In this document: positions 56,276 to 64,000 of the stretch, in pieces
Layout of the letters: each line of letters begins with the position of its first letter
Position numbering within the stretch: the first letter of the stretch is position 1
From: Phaeoceros laevis
Lineage: Eukaryota; Anthocerotophyta; Anthocerotopsida; Notothyladales
Direction: 5' to 3'
Assembly (NCBI GenBank): GCA_049999765.1
Contig: JBNGIQ010008893.1
Location: 18,818 to 82,817 of the forward strand
DNA length: 64,000 nucleotides
The notes under the pieces: generated by a model
The model's database searches: none
Told to the model about the DNA's origin: nothing
The model's input: the letters and a program-made list of their open reading frames with translations, nothing else
Made by a program: the position numbers and the translations under genes

Positions 56276-59013
56276 CTAAAACTTCCTGACATCCCTCGGT
56301 AGGTCGGCAACCTCATCTGGCTGGTCATCCACGTTGAGGTAGTCAGAGTGATGGGAGATATCAGAGTCCATAAGGTGTCCAAGGTTGGCCATGTGTTGAT
56401 TCCGCCTGTGTACCCAAGAAACGCAATTCTCTTAGATTAGCACAGCGGGAGAAAGGTCAAAGGCGGGCACGGCACGGTCTTACACACCTGGTCTGATTTA
56501 AGATACCTCTCAAGAAGTTTCTGTTGCAGCCGCCGCCTCATCTGCTTTCTTGTGCGTCTTGCCTCAGCTACCTCTCCTGCCAAAACCTTCTCCTCCGCAA
56601 CCCACTCACTCACAAGGGCCTGGCCTTCGACTTTGCTCTAATTCAGGCAGAATGGCCAGGTAGTTAAGATTTAGTAGGATGGACAGGTTCTTGAAACGAC
56701 CAGCAGCCGATTAACACTAACCTCGGCCCTCTTTTTGTTCTGCAAAAAGAGTAAATCTCTGTCAAATCTCTCCGCATTCTGTCTGGCTATTTCCTCTTGT
56801 GCTGCTTCGACTTCCTCTTCATTTTCTTTTTCTTTTTGCATGGCACTGATCTCCCTATCGAGCTCTTTGCTCGACCTGCCATCACGACACTCCACTTTAT
56901 GAGGAACTAGCCCCTCTTATGTTGAGGCGGTTTGTGTTTGCCTCCCACATCAGTTTCTAGCTGCAAATATGAACCCTCCTACGGTCGCAGAACCAAATGA
57001 CCAGCTTTGTGATGCTACTTACTCAAATTGCTTTATGTCTTCCGCCAATGTACTAAAGCGCTCACGTACAGCATCTAAGTCCTGGAGCCACAAAAGGTTG
57101 TTTCTCCTCATTTCGTTCTCTATACCCCTCAGCTCGCCTTCTACCACCTTCTTGGATGCAGAGCTCTGAAGTCGAGCTTGCTGCAACTGTTCCTTGAACC
57201 TTAAATCTCCTTGCCTTTGCTGAACACCATCCAGATTGGTACAACTTCTGAGCAAATCTATGGTTGACAGTCTAGCTGCTGCAGATGGTCAAATCTGTGC
57301 ACCAGTCTAAGATGGGTAGTTCACATACTGCAAGTCGGAGTGCATGGTGTATGCATCATAGCAGGACTGCTGTTCCCTGTTCAAACTCCATGCGGATGAT
57401 GGACTAGAATGCATCTTCAGAAAACCAAGAGGAGGAGAAGATGATGCAAAACCTCTGGACTTTATATACATGATCTCTGGATCGATGTTGCTGATTATAA
57501 GCACCTTCAGTTCACAGATGCCATTGTAGAATCGCAAGGAGAAGGGAAGTGGGCAACCTTCTCAGTCATCTTCCAGGGATGTGTTTCTACAGGTGGAGGG
57601 TCCTGGGATAGCCTGAAGCTGTCAGACCACTTCTCACACAGTCCTTTCACAGGATCGTCATCCGCCAGCTTGGTTGGATTCTTCAGCCTAAAATGCAAGT
57701 TCTTTTGATCTCCTGCCCTCCTCTTTATAAGCCGGACCGAGTGTTCATTTGCTTTCCTACTCCTCTCACCTGGACGGTGAGACTCCCTCCTACTGTATGC
57801 GGAGTCATCACTGGAGCTCCTGCCATCGTTGTTATCCTCCTCATCCTCGTCATCAAGAGGATCTCTCAGAGTCCTGTACCTCCTGTAATCCACCGTCATC
57901 AAGTTCTCAGGATTTTCCCTACACGCCTCGAGTCTTTTTCCCAACAGCTTGGCATCCACAAAGCCTACTTCCGTGGCAGGATACACCACCATGTTGGACG
58001 CATCCTGCTTCCCATCATAAACAGCCCTCACCTCTTTCAGCTTGCCGGTGACTTCCGTGCCACACTCGGCAAGCTTATGAGCACCTGCGTTGTTCACAAG
58101 AAGAATGGGAGGCCAAAGGAAGGACGAAGACCCCTCAAATTCTCTTTCAACATGCAGCCCGTGGTCCCCAAAAACTGCCTTCCTCTCACGAGAACCGGGC
58201 TGGTCGGCCTTCAACGCATAGTAGAGCTCCCGGTAGTAGCCATGGTCAGGTTCGTGCCTGCTGCGGGTCACCTTCTCTGCGTGCACCATTCTTTCTTTCC
58301 AGCCTTTGAACCGCTTGGGTTCTGGAAACGAGGCAATCACGTTCTTCTCCTCCTTGTCCGAGAGGTCTCTCAGTTTCCTCAAATCCGTGAGCTCCTGCAT
58401 GGAATCCCTCCTCCTTTTCATCATCCGGTACCCCGTCTCAGCAGCCAGCCGTTCCTCATCCGAGGAGTCGCAGCTGAAGAGCCGGTCCACTATTCCCTCC
58501 TGCACCTCTGCCATACCCACTTCAGCCTAGGTCTGGTGTGCAAACAAAGCAACCGGACACAACGGCCTCCCCTCCCCTCTCTCCCAATTGAAAGCAAAAC
58601 CAAGGTGAGGCAAGCAAGGCGAGTACTCGTAAATGTGCGTGAGGATCCTGCCCTCCCTCCACAGACGGGCCCGCAAGTTTGCCCGAAGGATGCCAAATGC
58701 TCCTCCGCAGGTGCCGGCGATGGTCCTGCCGCTTGTGCTTGGACTCCCATATCCTCTGGTTGCTGCTGCGGAAAGGATCGGGGTCCTCATGCCTTCCATC
58801 CTGCCTTCTCCGCCGCTGCCTGGTGACAAGCGAGTCCAGCCTGCTGCTACGCTGGCTGTCCGCGACCTCGTTGTCGGAGTGGTGCTCCCTCTCATGCTCC
58901 ACTCTCAGGTGATCCGCATCCCAGCTCTTGGCCTTGTGGTGGTGCCCTTGCAAGCACTCGCGCACAAATGTGTCGTGCTCGAGCGTGTCCTCACTGCTTC
59001 GGGAATGATCCAT
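56276..59013 (-). CDS. XS-domain and coiled-coil protein (SGS3/FDM-like layout), several exons
   Basis: Exon 1 (59013 to ~58632) starts MDHSRSSEDTLEHDTFVREC and is His/Arg/Asp rich. Its donor is at CGA|GTACTC and the acceptor GTATGGCAG is at ~58509. Exon 2 (to ~57550) holds Ser/acidic sequence, then an XS domain: FLWPPILLVNNAGAHKLAEC, VRAVYDGKQDASNMVVYPAT, EVGFVDAKLLGKRLEACREN. Later exons carry a coiled coil: RFKEQLQQARLQSSASKK with VVEGELRGIENEM (~57.1 kb), KELDREISAMQKEKENEEEV (~56.8 kb), LVSEWVAEEKVLAGEVAEAR with QMRRRLQQKLLERYL (~56.5 kb). The last exon ends SDYLNVDDQPDEVADLPRDV then RKF, stop at 56276. XS proteins such as SGS3 bind double-stranded RNA in small-RNA pathways. I see no zf-XS finger and no XH domain, so it is not a standard FDM. 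Some middle borders are unresolved. Confidence 0.65.
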
Positions 59014-60410
59014 GCATGCGCTCGATTGGAGTCCTGCCTCTGCCCGTACCCTATGCGATTGCAAACACGTTCGACTCCTTTGGAATCGACCTTTGATCGG
59101 TTACTGGACTAGTAGGCCTACTCCCTTGCTCCAGCACATGCATCTCGACAAGAAAAGTGTCGTCACATCAATGCCTATCGACAGTTCTCGCTCAAGCAAC
59201 TGATTCAGCCGGTCCGTTCTCCTGCCACCGATGAAACACTGCGTCGGTTGGCCAATTCATCAGTTGCTCAAGAGACCAGCCATTGTCACAGCGGGCTCTG
59301 AACTCTCGCCGGGTGGGCAAGTGTGACTCGTCAAACACAACGCCGGAACCTCTCACTTATCGACCGAGTCACCGAAGGCACGGACTGTGACTAGGTTACT
59401 CCGTGACGTATCGGGAATAACGCACGAGATAATTCTGGGTGCCTTCTTATCCTTGTGTCATACAACAGTTACAAGTTACAACTCACAAACACAACACAGA
59501 ATTTGATCTTACTAATTGTGTAATCTAATTTTTCGAGTGTTTGATAGTGTTGGCATGAAACCGCTGGACTACCTATCTCAGCACAGCTGTAAGAGACCAT
59601 TTCAATAATTTCAAGATAAATTCTACAATAAATACAGCAAAATCTTCAAGGATTGAGTTATACAAAACTATTAAATATTAATTGATCACTTCAGTAGTGG
59701 AGATACTACTACATTTCACTCTTGGGTTCACTAGTGCATTCAAAATCTATGAATAAGGATTGCTAATAGTTGTACTCTGGTGTGATTGAATTTAGTGCTA
59801 CATTTCTTGCTTCTTGAAAGATCTTAGATGGATTATTGATATTCTTTTACAAAAGAAAACTTGGAGCAAGGTTTATAATTTTCATATGTATCTATATTGT
59901 AATGACTAAATATATGAGACAGGAGAATAAGATTCCAGCTGGCAGGCTGGAGAGAGAGATGCTTTTACGTGCCTGCCAGTGTATCCTAAATGGAGTCTAA
60001 TTTAAAATGTTGCAAACATGAAGATTACTATTTCATGACGCTATGGCATTCACTTGTCAATCCTGAAGCGTAATTTCTAAATTTCATACAGCTTTGGCAA
60101 ATTCTTGAATTTCATGGAGCTTTGCCCTGCAACATTAAAGATTCTCACGTGGTGCAAAGTGTCCTAAAAGATGTCACTACACAAAAATGCAATGGGAAGC
60201 AAAGCAAGCAGTGCTCAGGACTTCATATCCTCAGCAGGTGTCGCATGAGATCACTTTGGCTCAATTTGCCTATTACCGGTGCGGACAGGCGGGCAGTCCA
60301 GAGCCCCGAACATGCATGTAGGAAAGAAGCGGAATCCTGACCGGGAATGTCGGCAATCAGGAACCAACTAAAATCTGAACACGGTTCTTTGATTCAAAAA
60401 TGAACCAGCA
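59014..60410. other. AT-rich intergenic DNA
   Basis: 59.4-60.1 kb is strongly AT-rich, with no open frame of interest, RNA gene or terminal repeats recognised. Confidence 0.45.
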
Positions 60411-62267
60411 ATGCGGGGCACTGAATTGAATCATGCCCGACGGCTGGCCGCCCGATATCATGGTTTATTAGATTTGTGGCTGGAGCGACAAGGAACGGTA
60501 ACTCAGAATCTGCAACTTCCAGACAGAAAATGGGCACCACTCATCTCTTCCAGGCACCGCTTTTCCATGCCGGTATCCTTGTGCGCACCCGCTGCGCAAC
60601 TTCCTGGACCACGCTCCAGCGACGCCATTTGCGCATCATACAGCAGCAGCAACTTGAAGCTTGTGAGATGCATATGGGCAGCAGCGTCCAATCGTTGCCT
60701 GAATCCGAAGCCAAACAAGGCTGAGGTGCACAACGCAAACCATGGGCAGCAGCAGATCAATGTGGGCGGAGTGAGGCGGTGCTCGGGTCCCCGGGTGATC
60801 ACCGGGTCCAGAGGAGCGTACCAGTTTATTAAACTAGTCGGGTTCGGAGGCTGGGGCCACGTCTACTCTGGTGTGAACCTGGCCACCGGCGAGCCGGTGG
60901 CCATCAAGACGCTGGAGAACGCGGACCTGAAGCAGAGGTCGCAGGCGTACAGGATCACGGCCACGCGGGAGATATCCGCGATGATGTCGCTAAGGCACCC
61001 ATACATCGTCGCCCTCTACGACGTCGTCTACAACCCCAGCGACGAGTATGGCCAGCTGTGCCTGGTGATGGAGTACATGAGCCATGGCGACGTGCGCAAG
61101 GCGGTGGAGAGCGCCCCCGAGGGCCACCTCAGCGAGGCCCACGCCAGGTGGTGCTTCCAGCAGCTCATCGACGCCGTCACCTTCTGCCACAAGAAGAAGG
61201 TGACCCACAGGGACATCAAGCCAGACAACATGCTCCTGGGCGAGATGGGCAACATGAAGGTGGCGGACTTCGGCATCAGCTCCATCGGACCGCAGGAGAT
61301 GCCGTCGTCCCCCGGTTCCGTCCCCGCGGTCAGGGCCGACGACCGCGCCAACCGGCTCTTCACGACTGTGGGGACCATCCACTACGAGGCGCCGGAGGTG
61401 GTGGCCAACGGCTTCATGCACGGGGGGTACCAGGGCGCGCCGGCGGACATCTGGTCCTGCGGGGCCGTGCTGTACTACATGCTCGCTGGGCACAACCCCT
61501 TCGACCCCGGCGACTTCACCGCCAGCGGCAACCTCAACATGTTCCCGGTCTCCGACGCCGAGCTCCGGGACCGGATCCTAACCGCGCGGTACACCTGCCC
61601 CGCGCACTTCTCCTACGACGTGCAGCACCTGCTGAAGCTGCTGCTCAACCCGGACCCGCGCCACCGGATCTCCGGCGCGGACATCTACCGGGTGAGCTGG
61701 TTCCAGGTGGGCTACAAGCCTCCCGACTACGAGCAGATCTGGGAGGTGCGCGCCAACCATGCGGCAATCGAGGCGCTGTTCCACACGGCCCCGGACCCGC
61801 AGTTCGACGCGGTGCCCGCGCCGGGGCTCACGTTTGCTCTACCGCGACCGGAGCGAAACTGGGTGCACCGCGACGTGCCCGTGGACAGGTTCACCTTCGG
61901 GTCGGGGCACCCCGGGTACGAGGGAGAGGGCAACTTCTTGGTGGAGGATGTGAGCATGAAGTACTGGTCGCCTGCCCCGCCGGAGCAGCTCAAGTACTAC
62001 ATCGAGGCGTTGGTCAGGTCGTGGGGACTCATTTGCAACGTCCGGTCGCGGCAGTTCTTGATGAACATACAGTTCCAGTTGCCGCAGTTGAGCCCGGGGG
62101 AGTTCAAGGAGCCGCTGGAGGTTTTGGTGGACATCATGTCGCCGGCGGAAGCCCGCGGGCAATACGTCATCTACTTCCGCAAAGTCACCGGCGATCCAGC
62201 GGATTACGCTGCGTTCAAAAACATGGTCGACGCAGGAAGCCGGAGCTTTATGCAAGAGATCCCCTAA
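60411..62267 (+). CDS. GC-rich CAMK/SnRK-like protein kinase with a KA1-like C terminus
   Basis: A Ser/Thr kinase with all catalytic motifs: glycine loop LVGFGGWGHVYSGV (~residue 142), EPVAIKTLE lysine, HRDIKPDNMLL catalytic loop (~264), VADFGISSIG (~285), YEAPEVV and ADIWSCGAVLYYMLAGHNPF, the last typical of AMPK/SnRK-type kinases. The DFG-to-APE loop is long (~38 residues) and reads VGTIHYEAPE rather than the usual CGTPNYVAPE. After ~130 residues without a NAF motif, the end (RSRQFLMNIQFQLPQ, GQYVIYFRKVTGDPADYAAF) resembles a KA1 domain. It is not a standard CIPK, because the NAF/FISL motif is missing. Coding sequence from ~60780 is strongly GC3-biased and intronless, in AT-rich surroundings. 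The first ~115 codons from the ATG at 60411 lack this bias and may be leader; an in-frame Met near 60570 or an upstream exon are alternatives. Confidence 0.85.
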   Translation: MRGTELNHARRLAARYHGLLDLWLERQGTVTQNLQLPDRKWAPLISSRHRFSMPVSLCAPAAQLPGPRSSDAICASYSSSNLKLVRCIWAAASNRCLNPKPNKAEVHNANHGQQQINVGGVRRCSGPRVITGSRGAYQFIKLVGFGGWGHVYSGVNLATGEPVAIKTLENADLKQRSQAYRITATREISAMMSLRHPYIVALYDVVYNPSDEYGQLCLVMEYMSHGDVRKAVESAPEGHLSEAHARWCFQQLIDAVTFCHKKKVTHRDIKPDNMLLGEMGNMKVADFGISSIGPQEMPSSPGSVPAVRADDRANRLFTTVGTIHYEAPEVVANGFMHGGYQGAPADIWSCGAVLYYMLAGHNPFDPGDFTASGNLNMFPVSDAELRDRILTARYTCPAHFSYDVQHLLKLLLNPDPRHRISGADIYRVSWFQVGYKPPDYEQIWEVRANHAAIEALFHTAPDPQFDAVPAPGLTFALPRPERNWVHRDVPVDRFTFGSGHPGYEGEGNFLVEDVSMKYWSPAPPEQLKYYIEALVRSWGLICNVRSRQFLMNIQFQLPQLSPGEFKEPLEVLVDIMSPAEARGQYVIYFRKVTGDPADYAAFKNMVDAGSRSFMQEIP

Positions 62268-62350
62268 CTAAACTTACTACCCAGGTCACCTCCCTGTCAT
62301 GTCCAAATTTCTCAGCTACTAGTCCGCTTCGATGGACGTCTTCTTCTTAC

Positions 62351-62620
62351 TAGTAGTAGTAGTAGGAAGATTATGGTGTTTAGCCAACTCCACATGGGAA
62401 TTGAACACACTAGTATATGGTAATTTGTGTGTAAACAAAACAAAAGCCTCAAGTTTTAGTAACCTACCGTTGTGAGCAATTGTGCATGAGCAATTGTACA
62501 TGATTCATATATCTATATTTGCAATTGTGCATGAGCAATTGTACATGATTCATATATCTATATTCATATATCCCCATGTGGAGTCGCGCTCCACCTTACT
62601 ACTACTACTACTACTATTCC
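62351..62620. mobile_element. Possible MITE with TAG/CTA ends
   Basis: The left end is TAGTAGTAGTAGTAGG with ACTCCACATGGG at 62387-62398. The right end is the inverse: CCCATGTGGAGT at 62573-62584 and TTACTACTACTACTACTACT ending ATTCC near 62620. The ~270-bp non-coding interior and paired inverted blocks suit a miniature element, although a simple-repeat origin is possible. Confidence 0.5.
62476..62564. repeat. 45-bp direct tandem duplication
   Basis: GCAATTGTGCATGAGCAATT and the following 25 bases occur at 62476-62520 and again at 62521-62564 without substitutions. It lies inside the possible MITE. Confidence 0.95.
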
Positions 62621-63240
62621 TAGCTTTAGAGACCGGGCTTTTTAGATCATAAAATTGCTATATCTAGTACTTACCTACCTAGTTATAGTTTTCCTTTTAG
62701 CGACTTGGGCCCTTTTTTTCCGTGAAGTGACATATCTCTTTATATCTCGACTTGGGCACTTTAAAATGTTTTGAAAGAGTACAAAGGGAGTTGTTCTAAC
62801 TAACTTAATCTACAGTGTAGTGAGTGTCACCTGTCATGTAACAAAATACAACCGAACAATTCAAAGGAGAGATATTACCTTGCAGCCACTGCAAATAAGA
62901 AGCAAACACGCACCACGTGGATGAATAGGAACCCAAGAGTGCCGATTACTGAAAGCTACAAGCCACATGCCTGCTTGGCCTCATCTAGATGCTTCCTGTA
63001 GATAAATAGCATCTAAACAACTAACAATCTTAACAGCTGTGAATTCCTATCTATCCGGGTTTCCCAGTCAATACTACCATCAGTCACAAATCAAGACAAC
63101 AAATCCAAAACTACACAAAAAGCGTCATACTTATATGGGATTCATGAAGTGTTAGCAAAGAGTATTTCAGAGCAAGCACAGAAAAATAGATGGTTAAAAA
63201 ATTGTTTGCATAAATGTAAGCAAGTGTGTGGCAGCAAATG
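62621..63240. other. AT-rich intergenic DNA
   Basis: No coding or RNA signal is recognised. Confidence 0.4.
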
Positions 63241-63645
63241 TCATGTGGTAACATCTACTACTATCAGCCTCTGATTAAACTCTGCATTTTCAAGCACTAG
63301 TGCCTCCATATCCTTTATTTGCTCGCGTTGACTATACATCTTCCCCTTGCTCATGATTCTGCTGTCCATGGCTATATCTAACACATGCAAAAAAAATCCG
63401 GCTTGTTCCACAGTCAAAACAATCAGCTTCTCCTCCCTGTAATTCACTCCAAACACCAATTTAGCAATAGATGCATGCACGGCATCAGACCCAAATGGCT
63501 TTGATCCCCTCCACCACCAAGAGTCACCTTCCTTCAACTGTGCAATAGACTCCACCCATCGTGCCTTCGCAGCCGTGCCCAAAATCTGGCGAGGCTTTGG
63601 TAGGTTGAGCTGAAGGTAGAGTTTTGCACGCAATTCCTGAATCAT
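63241..63645 (-). CDS. Unassigned open frame, possible exon
   Basis: A 134-codon frame (IQELRAKLYLQLNLPKPRQI, GDSWWWRGSKPFGSDAVHAS, LIVLTVEQAGFFLHVLDIAM) with balanced, protein-like composition and no low complexity, unlike nearby DNA. The frame contains an upstream Met followed by Leu/Lys-rich helix-like sequence. No family is recognised. It may be an exon of a gene continuing beyond the window or a transposon remnant. Confidence 0.35.
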   Translation of the reverse strand: MIQELRAKLYLQLNLPKPRQILGTAAKARWVESIAQLKEGDSWWWRGSKPFGSDAVHASIAKLVFGVNYREEKLIVLTVEQAGFFLHVLDIAMDSRIMSKGKMYSQREQIKDMEALVLENAEFNQRLIVVDVTT

Positions 63646-64000
63646 GAATCATGTATCATGTCACCAAGAATTTAGGATTTACTGAGTAGTCACATGCTTA
63701 GTTGCTACGCAACTTGAAACGTGAAACGTTGCAAACGCTTTTGAAACGTTTCATTCATTTTGAAGGATAAGATACCGCAAAATAATTTTATAATTAAAAT
63801 TTAATTCTATAAATATTTAATACCAAAATATAAATATGGTAACATGTTCCGCCAGCTCCCCCTACAGCCAGCTCGCCCGCCATGTCTCCCAGCCAGCCCG
63901 CTCTACCTGCCTGCCCAATCCAACAGCCCGCCCGATCCAAGAGCCTGCCTGCCATGCCTACCTGACCCCCAGCGCTCTTGCCGCATGCACCCCGTCCCGC
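63646..64000. other. AT-rich then C-rich terminal stretch
   Basis: Contains a repeat shared with 45.17 kb and 47.96 kb (around 63697-63732). From ~63850 the sequence is a C-rich run with repeated CAGCCCGCC-like words. No gene is seen. Confidence 0.45.

Noticed and set aside
61058-62353. 431-codon plus-strand frame overlapping the kinase
   Set aside because: Arg/Gly/Ala-rich alternate frame produced by the GC-rich codons of the kinase, which has all catalytic motifs in the other frame.
1-64000. CRISPR arrays, tRNA genes and bacterial operon features
   Set aside because: No regularly spaced short repeats and no tRNA cloverleaf consensus were recognised. The genes are eukaryotic with introns.

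Overview
This is nuclear DNA from a land plant, most likely a seedless one (bryophyte, lycophyte or fern). Families specific to land plants are present: a WRI1-type double-AP2 factor, a barwin/PR-4 protein, a Gnk2 (DUF26) protein, a MIP1-zipper/DUF547 protein and a PLS-class PPR protein with an E domain. Introns are short (about 70-210 bp) with GT-AG borders. A gene at 20.7-25.6 kb resembles OFD1, a basal-body protein expected only in plants with flagellated sperm, which argues against a flowering plant. PPR genes and dead PPR copies recur through the window. I cannot name the species.

Layout. 0-5 kb: a B-box zinc-finger gene and an intronless WRI1-like gene, both on the minus strand. 5-9 kb: non-coding DNA, a 79-bp tandem duplication and a decayed PPR copy. 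9.2-14.8 kb: plastid argininosuccinate synthase (eight exons) and an intronless SEC6 exocyst gene. 15-20 kb: decayed DNA holding PPR scraps, an inverted repeat and a broken unidentified gene. 20.2-25.7 kb: a U2 snRNA gene head-to-head with the OFD1-like gene. 25.7-31 kb: apparently empty, with a 100-N gap. 31-40 kb: the DUF547 gene, plastid transaldolase (seven exons) and an F-box/kelch gene. 40.8-44 kb: a large intact PPR gene. 44-48 kb: PPR fragments, a chimeric duplication, a fold-back hairpin and a Gnk2 gene. 48.4-52 kb: a small secreted Cys-rich protein, the end of a hAT transposase and a PR-4 gene. 52.3-59 kb: a RimP-like gene, an acidic Ser/Lys-repeat gene divergent from it, and an XS-domain/coiled-coil gene. 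60.4-62.3 kb: a GC-rich kinase gene, followed by AT-rich repeats and one unassigned ORF.

The genes do not form a pathway. Themes that link some of them are plastid functions (argininosuccinate synthase, transaldolase, RimP-like), three small secreted proteins within 6 kb of which two belong to defence families, and organelle RNA editing (PPR). The most interesting points are the OFD1-like gene beside U2, three long intronless genes whose families are normally intron-rich, the PPR gene built from a ~350-bp tandem unit, the two-source chimeric duplication at 46.9-47.7 kb, and the GC-rich kinase with an unusual layout.
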